Assembly (NCBI GenBank): GCA_027313705.1
Contig: DAHVDE010000033.1
Span: 1-33,682 of the forward strand
Source of the DNA: Actinomycetota bacterium
GTDB taxonomy: Bacteria; Actinomycetota; Actinomycetes; Streptosporangiales; Streptosporangiaceae
DNA length: 33,682 nucleotides
Direction of reading: 5' to 3'
The position numbers and the translations under genes were made by a program. This document shows positions 15,678 through 24,236 of the stretch, piece after piece. Within the stretch, counting starts at the first letter, position 1. Each line of letters begins with the position of its first letter. Below the pieces are notes generated by a model, which was not told where the DNA came from, made no database searches, and saw only the letters and a program-made list of their open reading frames with translations.

Positions 15678-15744
15678 GCTCTGGCCCTGGCGGGCTCGCG
15701 CTCTGGCTCGGGCCGGGCGGGAGGAAGCGTCGCGCGCAGGTGGG

Positions 15745-16020
15745 TTAGGGCAGGGCGCTGATTCTGGCGGCTAGGGCGAAGTCGGCGTCCGTCAGGCCGC
15801 CGGCCGAGTGGGTGGACAAGGTCAAGGTGACCCGGTTCCACGAGATGGCGATGTCCGGGTGGTGGTTGGCCGTTTGCGCCAGGTGCGCGACTGCGCCGAC
15901 GTAGAGGATCGCGTTCGCGAAGTCGCTTAGCGTGACGGTCTTGGTGATTTCACCGCCAGAGCGCTTCCAGCCTGCCGCCGAGCCGAGCCTGGCAGTGATC
16001 TCTTCTTCGGTAAGCAGCAT
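15745..16020 (-). CDS. Pterin-4a-carbinolamine dehydratase (4a-hydroxytetrahydrobiopterin dehydratase)
   Basis: The protein has 91 residues, the normal size of the PCD/DCoH family. It dehydrates 4a-hydroxytetrahydropterin, a step that recycles the cofactor of aromatic amino acid hydroxylases. It shows the family core HLAQTANHHPDIAISWNRV, with the catalytic His-His-Pro-Asp, and a C-terminal STHSAGGLTDADFALAARI. Two ATG codons stand in tandem (16023 and 16020). The second is six bases after AGGA and is preferred; a longer frame reaching 16299 overlaps the gcvT start and is not supported. No phenylalanine hydroxylase gene is nearby, so its role here (pterin salvage or another hydroxylase) is open. 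Confidence 0.92.
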   Translation of the reverse strand: MLLTEEEITARLGSAAGWKRSGGEITKTVTLSDFANAILYVGAVAHLAQTANHHPDIAISWNRVTLTLSTHSAGGLTDADFALAARISALP

Positions 16021-16225
16021 CATGCTTCCTATGCTCTCAGGCGCCCGCTGCCGGGCATCCGCCGCCGGGCACCCGCTCGCGGGTAAGGCGACCACTCCCC
16101 GGCCCGCGCGGGCGGCAAGGTTGCAGCGATAGGCTGAGCCATCGCCGGAGAGCGCCGGCGCGCCGCAAGGGCGTGCTGGCGCCGCACGTTCGCAAGCCGA
16201 CCTTGAATATGCCCTGGAGCCACAG

Positions 16226-17350
16226 ATGCCCGAATCGCAGCCGGCGGCACTGAAGCGCACACCGCTCGCGGCGGTCCATGAGAGCCTCGGCGCGGTCATG
16301 ACTGACTTCGCCGGCTGGCAGATGCCGTTGCGCTATCGCAGTGAGACCGCCGAGCATAACGCGGTCAGGACGGCGGCTGGCCTGTTTGACCTTTCGCACA
16401 TGGGCGAACTGCGGGTGACCGGCACCGAGGCGACGGCCGCGCTTGACTACGCACTGGTCAGTGACATCGCGGCGGTGCGCCAGGGCCGGGCCAAGTACAC
16501 GATGATCGTCGCCGCCGACGGCGGCGTAATCGACGATCTCATCGTTTACCACCTGGCGGACAACGACTACCTGGTGGTCGCCAACGCCTCGAACGCCGCG
16601 ACGGTGGCGCAGGAGCTGACCGAGCGTGCCATGGGTTATCAGGCGACTGTTACCGACCGCACAGAAGACTACGCTCTCCTCGCGATCCAGGGCCCGAAGT
16701 CGGCGGCCATCGCGGCAAAGCTGACTAGCACCGACCTGAGCGCGCTGAAGTACTACGCAGGCTATCCGGCGACCGTGGCAGGCCAGGATGTGCTGCTTGC
16801 CCGCACCGGCTACACCGGCGAGGACGGATTCGAGATCTACGCGGATCCGGCGGCCGCAGCCGGCATCTGGACCGCGCTCACCGAAGCGGGCAGCGCGGAA
16901 GGGCTGATCCCGGCCGGACTGGCGGCGCGCGACTCACTGCGCCTGGAAGCTGGCATGCCGCTGTATGGCAATGAACTCAGCCTGGAGGTTACCCCGTACG
17001 ACGCCGGGCTCGGGCGGGTGGTCAAGCTGGACAAGGCTGGCGATTTCGTCGGAAAGGCTGCCCTGGCGCAGCGGGCACAGGAGCCGCCAGTGCGGACCCT
17101 GGTCGGCCTGACCGGGCAGAGCAGGCGGGTGCCAAGGCACGGTTACCCGGTGCTCGTGGCCGGCGTTCAAGCAGGCACGGTGACCAGCGGCGGTCACTCC
17201 CCGACGCTCGGCAAGCCGATCGCGATCGCCTACCTGGACACCAGCGCTGCCGGGCAGGCGGCCATCGATGGCCTGGCGGTCGATATCCGGGGCAGCGCCG
17301 AGCCTGCCACCTTGGTCAGTCTCCCGTTCTACCGCCGGGACCGGCACTAA
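16226..17350 (+). CDS. gcvT: Glycine cleavage system T protein (aminomethyltransferase)
   Basis: GcvT releases ammonia from aminomethyl-lipoyl-GcvH and makes 5,10-methylene-THF. The 374-residue length is typical. Diagnostic segments are [31 protein letters not shown] (folate site), [18 protein letters not shown], the [14 protein letters not shown] signature, and [24 protein letters not shown] at 16226 opens the frame, with CTGGAG about seven bases upstream. gcvH follows after 62 bases and then a PLP enzyme overlapping gcvH, making a three-gene operon. gcvP is not in the window. The upstream region has GGAGAG and GCCGCAAGGG but not a complete glycine riboswitch. Confidence 0.97.
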   Translation: MPESQPAALKRTPLAAVHESLGAVMTDFAGWQMPLRYRSETAEHNAVRTAAGLFDLSHMGELRVTGTEATAALDYALVSDIAAVRQGRAKYTMIVAADGGVIDDLIVYHLADNDYLVVANASNAATVAQELTERAMGYQATVTDRTEDYALLAIQGPKSAAIAAKLTSTDLSALKYYAGYPATVAGQDVLLARTGYTGEDGFEIYADPAAAAGIWTALTEAGSAEGLIPAGLAARDSLRLEAGMPLYGNELSLEVTPYDAGLGRVVKLDKAGDFVGKAALAQRAQEPPVRTLVGLTGQSRRVPRHGYPVLVAGVQAGTVTSGGHSPTLGKPIAIAYLDTSAAGQAAIDGLAVDIRGSAEPATLVSLPFYRRDRH

Positions 17351-17412
17351 CCGCGGCTCCGCCGGTCAGGCGGACCAGAAAACTGCGCAAAACCAACGAA
17401 AGGCACGACATC

Positions 17413-17805
17413 ATGAGCGTTCCCGAAGAGCTGTACTACACGGCCGAGCACGAGTGGGTCGCGATCTCGGAATCGACCGCCAGGATCGGCATTACTGACT
17501 ACGCTCAGCGTGCACTCGGCGACGTGGTCTTCGTGCAGGCACCGACGCCGGGAACCAGGATCACGGCAGGTGACCCGTGCGGTGAGGTCGAGTCGACCAA
17601 GTCGGTCAGCGACATCTACGGGCCGGCCGACGGCGAGGTGACCGAGATCAACCCAGAGGTTGACGACGATCCAGGGCTGGTCAACTCCGATCCATACGGG
17701 GCGGGGTGGCTGTTCAAGATCAGGCTGGATTCCGAGGACGAGGTGCCTCCTGGCCTGCTTTCCGCAGCCGAGTACACCGCGCTGATCGCAGCAGAGGAGC
17801 AGTGA
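17413..17805 (+). CDS. gcvH: Glycine cleavage system H protein (lipoyl carrier)
   Basis: The protein has 130 residues. GcvH carries the aminomethyl group between the P, T and L proteins on a lipoylated lysine. The family core is intact: [12 protein letters not shown] at the N-terminus, [13 protein letters not shown], then [15 protein letters not shown] with the lipoyl Lys63, and [13 protein letters not shown] near the end. ATG 17413 follows GAAAGG at about eight bases. The stop overlaps the next start (GTGA at 17802-17805), which indicates translational coupling with the aldolase-like gene. Confidence 0.97.
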   Translation: MSVPEELYYTAEHEWVAISESTARIGITDYAQRALGDVVFVQAPTPGTRITAGDPCGEVESTKSVSDIYGPADGEVTEINPEVDDDPGLVNSDPYGAGWLFKIRLDSEDEVPPGLLSAAEYTALIAAEEQ

Positions 17806-19046
17806 CGACGGCCGACCCTGAGTACTGCCTCAAGCGACTCGACGCCGCGACAGCGGACCTCGAGCCGCCGTTCGCGGTCATCGATCTGGCCGCGTTCCGG
17901 TCGAACGCGGCCGGCATGACCCGCCGGGCGGCTGGCAAGCCGATCAGGCTCGCCAGCAAGTCGGTGCGATGCCGGGCACTGATCGAGCAGGCGCTTGCGC
18001 TCGGCGGGTTCCGCGGCATACTCGCGTTCACCCTGCCAGAAGCCCTGTGGCTGGCCGAGTGCCAGGCCAGCGATGACATCGTGGTCGCGTACCCGACGGC
18101 GGACACCAAGGCGCTGGCCAGGCTGGCCGGATCGCAGACCGCCTCGATCGCCATCACGCTCATGGTCGACAGCACCGACCACCTCGACCTGATCGCCAGG
18201 GCGGCGGCGACCGTTGCCGATCGCCAGCAGGTCAAGGTCGCGATCGACATCGATGCCAGCTATCAGGCGTTCTTCGGCCGGTTCAGGGCCGGTGCCATGC
18301 GCTCGCCGGTCAGGACTCCTGCCCAGGCCTGCGCACTCGCGAAGGCGATCGAGGCACGGCCTGGCCTGCGGCTGGCCGGGCTGATGGCCTACGAGGCCCA
18401 GATCGCCGGCGTCGGCGACCAGCCGCCAGGCCGCCCGTTTTACGGCCGGGCGGTTCGGCTGATGCAGCGCCTGTCGGCAAGGGAACTCGCCGACCGCCGT
18501 GCTGCCATCGTGGCCGCTGTCGAGAAGATCGCGCCACTGCGTTTCGTCAACGGCGGCGGCACCGGCTCGATCGCGACGACGGCGGCCGAGGCCGCCGTCA
18601 CGGAGATCGGTGCCGGGTCGGGGCTTTACCAGCCCGGCCTCTTTGATGCTTACCGTGCCCTGTCCGGACAGCCGGCCGCGCTGTTCGCGCTCCCGGTGGT
18701 GCGCCGGCCAGGCCCCGGCGCGGTGACCGTGCTCGGCGGTGGCTACCTGGCCTCTGGCCAGGCAGCGGCGAGCAGGCTACCCGTCCCCTTCCTGCCCGCC
18801 GGACTCAGATTCGACAAGGACGAGGGCGCGGGCGAGGTGCAGACACCGCTGCTCGGGCCGGCCGCAGACGGCTTGCGGATCGGTGACCGGGTCTGGTTCA
18901 GGCACGCCAAGGCAGGTGAGTTGTGCGAGCGCTTCAACGAACTGCACTTGATCGACGACACCGGTCTCGGCGACGACGTGCCCGGCGACACCGTGCTGAC
19001 CGGTACCGTGCCAACTTATCGCGGCGAGGGCAAGGCTTTCCTCTAG
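17802..19046 (+). CDS. PLP-dependent amino acid deaminase/aldolase (alanine-racemase N-domain, D-Ser dehydratase-like C-domain)
   Basis: The protein has 414 residues. GTG at 17802 overlaps the gcvH stop and has GAGGAG just upstream; an in-frame ATG at 17706 lies inside gcvH and is rejected. The N-terminal fold type III barrel has the PLP lysine in LASKSVRC (Lys53). [15 protein letters not shown] and [15 protein letters not shown] follow, then NGGGTGSI (phosphate loop). The C-terminal D-serine-dehydratase-like domain has the metal pair His368/Cys375 in [15 protein letters not shown]. Relatives split D-threonine or 3-hydroxy amino acids, giving glycine, or deaminate D-serine. Coupling to gcvTH supports a glycine-producing aldolase feeding the cleavage system, but substrate and stereochemistry are inferred. 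Confidence 0.85.
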   Translation: MTTADPEYCLKRLDAATADLEPPFAVIDLAAFRSNAAGMTRRAAGKPIRLASKSVRCRALIEQALALGGFRGILAFTLPEALWLAECQASDDIVVAYPTADTKALARLAGSQTASIAITLMVDSTDHLDLIARAAATVADRQQVKVAIDIDASYQAFFGRFRAGAMRSPVRTPAQACALAKAIEARPGLRLAGLMAYEAQIAGVGDQPPGRPFYGRAVRLMQRLSARELADRRAAIVAAVEKIAPLRFVNGGGTGSIATTAAEAAVTEIGAGSGLYQPGLFDAYRALSGQPAALFALPVVRRPGPGAVTVLGGGYLASGQAAASRLPVPFLPAGLRFDKDEGAGEVQTPLLGPAADGLRIGDRVWFRHAKAGELCERFNELHLIDDTGLGDDVPGDTVLTGTVPTYRGEGKAFL

Positions 19047-19098
19047 CTCACCTGGCCGCTGGCTGACGGATCACCAGGGGCAAGAGGCGCGGCGGGAA

Positions 19099-19476
19099 TC
19101 AGCTGCGCCCGCCCCGGCGGCGGCTCACGATCCTGACCACGGCGACGCCGGCCAAGGTCACCGCTATGGCCGCGGCGGCGAGTTGTACTTCCGGTTTGGC
19201 CAGCTCGGCGAGCGCACGCTCCCTGAGCCTGCGCACGTTGTTAGCCGGGCTGACCCTGTCGGCAAGCGCGTCGATCGTCCTGGCCAGGTTTTCCCTGGTC
19301 CGCTCGATTTCCGCGATGATCTCCTCGGTCTCGCGCTTGGCGACCTTGCCGCGCGTCGCAGCACCGTTCGCGGCAGCGAGATCAGTAAGGCGGCCTTCCA
19401 CGACATGGCCGCGAGCGGTTCCGCTGACGGCGGTACTGCCCGTGCGCGGCTGTACCTGGTCATCCTTGTCAGCCAT
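19099..19476 (-). CDS. DUF3618 family membrane-anchored protein
   Basis: The protein has 125 residues, ATG at 19476 with GGAGGG nine bases upstream. After a polar ~45-residue N-terminus comes the DUF3618 core, EEIIAEIERTRENLARTIDALADRVSP. A short charged linker and a C-terminal membrane segment (AAAAIAVTLAGVAVVRIV) ending in arginines follow. Proteins of this family are common in actinomycetes and often lie beside other small membrane proteins; their role is not established. The gene is convergent with the deaminase/aldolase operon, with only 52 bases between. Confidence 0.88.
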   Translation of the reverse strand: MADKDDQVQPRTGSTAVSGTARGHVVEGRLTDLAAANGAATRGKVAKRETEEIIAEIERTRENLARTIDALADRVSPANNVRRLRERALAELAKPEVQLAAAAIAVTLAGVAVVRIVSRRRGGRS

Positions 19477-19651
19477 CTGTCGCGTCCCTCCAGCCTCCGG
19501 CCCTCCGGCCGGTCACGTCCGCGCCGGGCCTGGTTAAGTGTCCCAGGAACACCCGGCACGATGTGTGAGTACCCCCGCATGTTGCGAAATAGCGCGGGCG
19601 CGGCGGTCAAGCTGGCTGCCTGACCGCCGCGCCCGGATGGCTGACGGTCGG

Positions 19652-19852
19652 CTAGCCCGCTGAACCAGCGAGCCGCTGCGCCTGGCCGATGATCGACTGG
19701 CAAGCGTGGAGCAGCCTGCTCGCGTGCCTGATGCGGCGCTTGCGGAACTCAGCCTTCCATAGGTCAATCTTGATCTTGCCTGCCAGCACGTCCCTGGCCA
19801 TCTCCAAAGTCCTGAGCTGCCTGCCGATTACTGAACGTGAGGCCGGCGACAT
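19652..19852 (-). CDS. Small basic helical hypothetical protein
   Basis: The protein has 66 residues. ATG at 19852 is preferred (GGAA a few bases upstream) over a frame extension to 19882. The sequence is rich in Arg, Lys, Leu and Ala with regular amphipathic spacing (RQLRTLEMARDVLAGKIKID, WKAEFRKRRIRHASRLL), suggesting two or three helices and a basic surface. There is no recognisable family or membrane segment. It is followed on the same strand, about 175 bases downstream, by the DUF3618 gene. Codon use is less GC-extreme than its neighbours (ATC/ATT, AAG, TTC frequent). It could be DNA- or RNA-binding, but this is only composition-based. Confidence 0.5.
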   Translation of the reverse strand: MSPASRSVIGRQLRTLEMARDVLAGKIKIDLWKAEFRKRRIRHASRLLHACQSIIGQAQRLAGSAG

Positions 19853-20051
19853 CGTGTTCCAGCGAACGCACCTGCGGCGCATCGGGTCCAGGGTTTCCCG
19901 TCATGAATCCAAAGAAAGAGCGACAAGCCAGGGGCTAGCCAGCTAATTGTTTTAGACCTTAATTGCCGTAATACGAATAGCCGCATTCCGGCGCCAGGCC
20001 GATTGGCGCCGTAGCGAGGCAATTGCGGGCGAACCGACCTAAGATCAGGTG

Positions 20052-20732
20052 ATGGCGATCGATGCGGTGATCTTCGACTGGGGCGGCACGCTTACGCCGT
20101 GGCACACCATCGATCACGAGGCGCTCTGGCTCTCGGTCTGCCAGCCGCACTTCCCCGCTGATTACGCGGACCGGGCGCGCGCCATCATGGCCGCCGAGCT
20201 CAGCGCGTGGGAACTGGTCAAGACACGGCTGCGCAGCTCCACGCTGTGCGCCGTGTTCGACCAGGCGGGCATCGAGCCGCCTGATGCCATGATCGCCGCC
20301 TACCGGCGTGAATTCGAGCAGCACACGTTCACCGACCCGGCCGCGGCGGGGGTGTTCGGCCAGTTGCGAACCAGGGGCATCAAGATCGGCGTGCTCTCGA
20401 ACACGCTCTGGCCGCGCGCCTGGCACGAGGACGTGTTCCGCCGCGACGGCGTGCTCGGCATGATCGACGGCGCCGTCTACAGCAGCGAGATTGCGTGGGC
20501 CAAGCCGCACCCGCAGGCATTCTTCGCGGCGATGGCCGCAGTCGGCGCTACCGACGCGAGTCGCTGCGTGTTCGTCGGCGACCGGCCATGGGACGACATC
20601 AGCGGCGCGAAGCAGGTCGGAATGCGGGCCGTGCTCGTGCCGCACTCTGAGGTACCGGCGTTCGACGAGATCACGCCGGACGCGGTGATCAGCGGCCTGG
20701 CCGAGTTGCCCGCGGTGATCGAGTCCTGGTGA
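20052..20732 (+). CDS. HAD-superfamily hydrolase
   Basis: The protein has 226 residues from ATG 20052 (a GTG immediately precedes it; AGG is close upstream). HAD enzymes are mostly phosphatases using an Asp nucleophile. Motif I is VIFDWGGTL, with the nucleophile Asp present but the second, acid/base Asp of the usual DxDGT replaced by Gly; DWGGT occurs in a subset of this superfamily. Motif II is VLSNT, motif III is the Lys in WAKPHPQAF, and motif IV is FVGDRPWDDISGAKQVG. A four-helix cap lies between motifs I and II. The substrate is unknown. It converges on the MBL hydrolase gene with 27 bases between. Confidence 0.9.
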   Translation: MAIDAVIFDWGGTLTPWHTIDHEALWLSVCQPHFPADYADRARAIMAAELSAWELVKTRLRSSTLCAVFDQAGIEPPDAMIAAYRREFEQHTFTDPAAAGVFGQLRTRGIKIGVLSNTLWPRAWHEDVFRRDGVLGMIDGAVYSSEIAWAKPHPQAFFAAMAAVGATDASRCVFVGDRPWDDISGAKQVGMRAVLVPHSEVPAFDEITPDAVISGLAELPAVIESW

Positions 20733-20759
20733 CAGCACGCGGAGCGGCCAGGCGCGGGT

Positions 20760-22028
20760 CTAGCTGGCTGACTCGCGAGCGGCCCAGCGGAAGACGCCCT
20801 TGGCCATGGTCGAGGTCGCGGCGTTCTCGCATGCGGTGAAGACCTGCCGCCTGACCGCGCCGATCGCCTGGTCATCAGGCGCGGCCAGCCAGGCAAGCTC
20901 GGCCAGGTGCGCCGCGAGCCGCAACGGCTCGCTGAAGTCGCCAGCCGCCCCGTCGATCAGGGTCAGCGCCCGGTCCGCAAGCACCCGCGCTCCCCCGGCA
21001 AGCCCGGCGAGTTCGCCGGCCAGTGCCCGTTCGGCGGCCGGCTTCAGGCAGGCGGGGTTCCCGTCCCACCACCCGCCGTACTGCCGCCACACGTTGCGCA
21101 CCACGAACTCTGGCTCGTCGTAGACGGGCCGCAGATAGGGTCGCTCCATCAGCGCGGGCGGCGGGACGACACCGTGGATGGCCTCGTCCAGCCTGCCGCC
21201 GGCGTTCATGATCGCCAGCGTCTGTTCTACCAGCGACTCGAGCAGCTCAGCCGTGTCGGTCAGCGCCTGCCTGACCCGGCCGGCACCGATCACAGGCACG
21301 CCATGGCCGGGCAGCAGGTACTCGGGCTCGAGCGCGACCATGCGGCGCAGCGCCGCCGCCCACTCCGCCGGGTAGCGCTGCACCTTCTGCGGGTTGCCCG
21401 CGTTCGGCGAGGCCCAGATGAACAGGTCCCCGCAGCACAGCACCCGCTTGCTGGCCAGCCAGGTCACGGTGTGGTCGTCGGTCTCGCCTTTCTCGTGCCT
21501 GAGCAGGAACTCAAGGTCGCCGAAGGAAACCCCGAGCTCATCACGGTAGGTGCGGTCCGGATACCGGTACTCGACCGGCCAGCGCAGTCCTTTCAGGCCG
21601 AACTGGCGCTCGTTGATGATGCCGTTGTATCCGGCGGTCCTGACGTAACGGTCGAACCTGTGCGGCAGTGCCTCGTGGGCGAGCACGACAGGCGCCCGCC
21701 ACCCGCGCTCGGCCGACTCCGCCTCCCATACCGCCGTGCCGAAGACATGGTCGATGTGGCCGTGGCTGTAGATCGCGGCGGCCAGCCGCTGGCCTGACCA
21801 GCGGCGCAATTGCGAGTGCACGGCCTGCGCGACGAACGTGCTGCCCGTGTCGGCCAGGACGAGGCCGTCCTGGGTGCTGAAAGCCGACACGTTGCCGAAC
21901 GCGGGCACGAACACGACGCCCTCGCAGATCTCGGCGAGGCCGCCCAGGTTGCCTACCGGGTGAATATCGGTCGTGGAAACCTCGCCGCGCCATAGCTGGT
22001 CGGCTAGCTCAAGTACATCTTGTGCCAT
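20760..22028 (-). CDS. Alkylsulfatase-like metallo-beta-lactamase-fold hydrolase
   Basis: The protein has 422 residues; GGGAGG is about nine bases before ATG 22028. The N-terminal MBL domain has the zinc motif HxHxDH in IYSHGHIDHVFG, preceded by the VLADTGST strand. Later metal positions lie in ETDDHTVTWLA, CCGDLFIW and LLPGHGVPV. The C-terminal helical part contains RQYGGWWDGNP, characteristic of SdsA/BDS1-type alkyl sulfatases and their dimerisation domain, but the SCP2-like lipid-binding domain of full SdsA enzymes is not present. It may cleave sulfate esters or related substrates. It is the last gene of the tetR-MFS-hydrolase unit, so it could act on a compound imported or exported by the MFS protein. 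Confidence 0.88.
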   Translation of the reverse strand: MAQDVLELADQLWRGEVSTTDIHPVGNLGGLAEICEGVVFVPAFGNVSAFSTQDGLVLADTGSTFVAQAVHSQLRRWSGQRLAAAIYSHGHIDHVFGTAVWEAESAERGWRAPVVLAHEALPHRFDRYVRTAGYNGIINERQFGLKGLRWPVEYRYPDRTYRDELGVSFGDLEFLLRHEKGETDDHTVTWLASKRVLCCGDLFIWASPNAGNPQKVQRYPAEWAAALRRMVALEPEYLLPGHGVPVIGAGRVRQALTDTAELLESLVEQTLAIMNAGGRLDEAIHGVVPPPALMERPYLRPVYDEPEFVVRNVWRQYGGWWDGNPACLKPAAERALAGELAGLAGGARVLADRALTLIDGAAGDFSEPLRLAAHLAELAWLAAPDDQAIGAVRRQVFTACENAATSTMAKGVFRWAARESAS

Positions 22029-22120
22029 CGGCAGCGGCCTCCCGGCAGATCGTCATACAACCATACGGAAGCTGGCCGGCCAGGACGAGCCCCGGCCGGC
22101 CCGGCGAGATCAGGCGAGCA

Positions 22121-24121
22121 TCAGCCTTGCAGCGCCGCCAGTTCGGCCGCAACCATCGCCTCGTGCTCCTCTTCATCCTTGCGCGCGGCTGCCGGACTCC
22201 AGCGGCCGCGCAGCAGCGGGATGCTCAGCAAGAAGAAGATGATGCCGCCGAAGCAGATCCAGTACCAGGTCTTCCACTGGCCGGCCGTGTCTGCCGCCGC
22301 CGCCTTTACCGCGCTCACGTGCGCGCTGAGGAAGGCGAGCACCGAGGGCGGGATCTTGGAGTATGCCTCGAGCGAAGCGGTGTACTGCTTGAGCTTGGCC
22401 AGGTCGGGCGCGGCGTTCTTCAGCACCGTGAGCTGCGACGCGTACGGTGCCAGCGTCTTGAGCTGCGGTGCGACCGCGATGACGCCGTCGATCGCCGCCT
22501 TGTTCGCCGAGATGGTGCCCAGCACCCCGAGGCCCTTGGCGCCTCCCCCCGCCGCGGTGATTGCCTTGGCGACCAGTGCGGGCGGAATGCTCGCCGGGCT
22601 GGTGTACTTGGCCAGCTTGGTGAAGAGCGCGGGATGGGCCTGGAGCACCGCGAGCTCTGGCGCGAACTTGACCGCGTTGCCGAGCTGCACCGAGTCCTTC
22701 GTGGCCAGGGCCACGACGGCCTGGTGCGTCTGCGCAAACGCGATGATGGCCTTGTCCGCCGTCGCGATGGCAACGATCGAAGGCGGGGGCGGCGGCAGCG
22801 CGAGCTCGCTCTTGTACTTCTGCGCGTCCGCGCTCACGGTCGCACCGTAATCGACTAGCGGCGTGACCGAGGTAATGACATGCGGGATGATCAGGAAGGC
22901 CACGAACACCACGACCCTGATGATCCAGCCCCAGATGGCCAGGCCGGTCGCGGTCAGCGCCGGATTGCGTGCCTCGACGGTCTCGGTGAAGCTGGCCATC
23001 CACGGGGTGTAGGCCACGCCGAGCCCGAAGGACAGCAGGGCGAGAATGATCGCCAGCGTGTAGTAGCTGGGATGATGGCCGGCCTGCATGAGGTAGATCA
23101 CGGTCATCACGGCGGCCAGCACACCGCCGACGACCATGAACGGCTTCCTGACCCTGAACCGGTCAGAGATCATGCCGATCACTACGACCGCGATGACGTT
23201 GAAGCCCCAGTTCCAGTTGCCCAGTCCGTTGCCGTCCTTCAGCGAGAAGCCGAACACCGAAGAGAAGTAGATGACGGCGAAGCCGACTGCCGTGTAGTAG
23301 ATCAGCAGCATCACGGCGACGGCGAAGGCGGAGACCACGATGTCGGGCTTGAGCAGCTGGCGGAACGGGTGCTTCAGCGCGGCCGCGATGTCGATTCCCT
23401 TGGCCTTGGCCTCGATCAGCGCCCGGTCCCTGATGCTGACCATGAGCTGGTCACGAAGCTGCGGCGAGAGCTCGCGCAGCAGGACAAGCGCGATGAGGAA
23501 CACCACGATGCCCGCGATGCCGCAGATACGGTATTCATGGGTCCAGAACCTGGGGTCGTTGACGACCGCGGGAATGGTGGCACTGCCGACGCCCGCGACG
23601 ATGAGGCTGCCGACGACCGGCCCGCTCGTCCAGAAACCCATCGCCGTCGCCCGGCCGGTCTGCGGCGAGAAGTCGCGGATCAGCGCCGGAGTGGCGACCA
23701 GGCAGATGCCCTCGACCACGCCGACGACAAAGCCCTCAACCGTGTACACCCATTTATTCGTGGCTGCGGGGAGTATGAATGCCACGAAGACGCCGGTGAA
23801 CAGCAAGCCGAAGACGACCAGGTTGGCCCGGCCAAGACGGTCGGTCAGCCCGGCGAACAGCGAGCCGAAGGCGCCGATCAGGTTGCCGAAGGCAAGCGTC
23901 GTGACGAAGAACGTGAAGCTCATGTGCAGATTAGCCAGGATCAGCGTGGACACCGATCCGCCGACGTACAGCTCGTAGTACAGCATGATGGTCGCCAGCA
24001 CGGTGATCGCGAGGTACATGACCCGCGCGCCGGTTTCCGGGTAAGAATCGAGCTGGCGGCGCCATAGGAAGGACATTCCAGAACGGGGATTGCTTACCAC
24101 ACCCTCTGCGGCCGCACTCAT
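22121..24121 (-). CDS. MFS transporter with a long helical insert before the last membrane segment
   Basis: The protein has 666 residues. ATG 24121 is chosen because GAGG is five bases upstream; an in-frame ATG at 24190 lacks one. The N-terminal half is a classical MFS fold, with the A-like motif GSLFAGLTDRLGRANLV between TM2 and TM3, and a second copy (GMISDRFRVRKPFMVVGG) in the C-half. Roughly residues 425-612 interrupt the last part of the transporter. They are a non-membrane, Ala/Lys-rich helical region with PPPPPS and repeated VALATK/LAVLQAHPALFTKLAKY patterns, probably outside the cell. A final membrane helix (WYWICFGGIIFFLLSI) and an acidic tail (RKDEEEHEAM) follow. The substrate is unknown. 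TetR upstream is the likely regulator. Confidence 0.9.
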   Translation of the reverse strand: MSAAAEGVVSNPRSGMSFLWRRQLDSYPETGARVMYLAITVLATIMLYYELYVGGSVSTLILANLHMSFTFFVTTLAFGNLIGAFGSLFAGLTDRLGRANLVVFGLLFTGVFVAFILPAATNKWVYTVEGFVVGVVEGICLVATPALIRDFSPQTGRATAMGFWTSGPVVGSLIVAGVGSATIPAVVNDPRFWTHEYRICGIAGIVVFLIALVLLRELSPQLRDQLMVSIRDRALIEAKAKGIDIAAALKHPFRQLLKPDIVVSAFAVAVMLLIYYTAVGFAVIYFSSVFGFSLKDGNGLGNWNWGFNVIAVVVIGMISDRFRVRKPFMVVGGVLAAVMTVIYLMQAGHHPSYYTLAIILALLSFGLGVAYTPWMASFTETVEARNPALTATGLAIWGWIIRVVVFVAFLIIPHVITSVTPLVDYGATVSADAQKYKSELALPPPPPSIVAIATADKAIIAFAQTHQAVVALATKDSVQLGNAVKFAPELAVLQAHPALFTKLAKYTSPASIPPALVAKAITAAGGGAKGLGVLGTISANKAAIDGVIAVAPQLKTLAPYASQLTVLKNAAPDLAKLKQYTASLEAYSKIPPSVLAFLSAHVSAVKAAAADTAGQWKTWYWICFGGIIFFLLSIPLLRGRWSPAAARKDEEEHEAMVAAELAALQG

Positions 24122-24133
24122 GTGGACCTCACC

Positions 24134-24148
24134 AATGTTGACAACATT
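24134..24148. promoter_or_regulatory. Palindromic operator candidate upstream of the MFS gene
   Basis: AATGTT-GAC-AACATT is a perfect 6-3-6 palindrome, 12 bp upstream of the MFS start and 88 bp downstream of the tetR stop. A 15-bp palindrome of this form fits a TetR-family operator. Its position close to the start fits repression of the transporter and hydrolase. Confidence 0.65.
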
Positions 24149-24236
24149 GCGGAACTGGCACGCCAGGCAGACCCTGGACGGTGAGGTCAAGATATCTGCA
24201 CGTCGCGTGCAAGTTCAATAGGCGGCTGCCGGCCGG

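Larger units (their letters stand above)
15015..15744. other. Gene-poor convergent intergenic region
   Basis: This 730-base gap lies between the convergent P450 and pterin dehydratase genes. It contains a weak 6-bp hairpin (GTTACG/CGTAAC, near 15035), a candidate 58-codon minus-strand ORF (15101-15277), a strong 10-bp hairpin (15279-15324), and two pairs of 31-bp repeats (15372 and 15622). Long overlapping frames on both strands in 15300-15760 follow the repeats and show no domain, so I treat the region as non-coding apart from the candidate ORF. Confidence 0.6.

Noticed and set aside
15300-15770. Several 65-115 codon frames on both strands in the P450-pterin gap
   Set aside because: They follow the non-triplet 31-bp repeats, contain repeat-derived low complexity and have no start signals.
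16137-16200. Glycine riboswitch upstream of gcvT
   Set aside because: GGAGAG and GCCGCAAGGG occur in plausible order, but the conserved 3' part (CTCTCAGG and the following AAGGAC block) is missing and the stems do not match the known aptamer.
22880-24067. 395-codon plus-strand frame antisense to the MFS gene
   Set aside because: Composition is dominated by His, Asp, Arg and Glu, the usual mirror of hydrophobic membrane codons.
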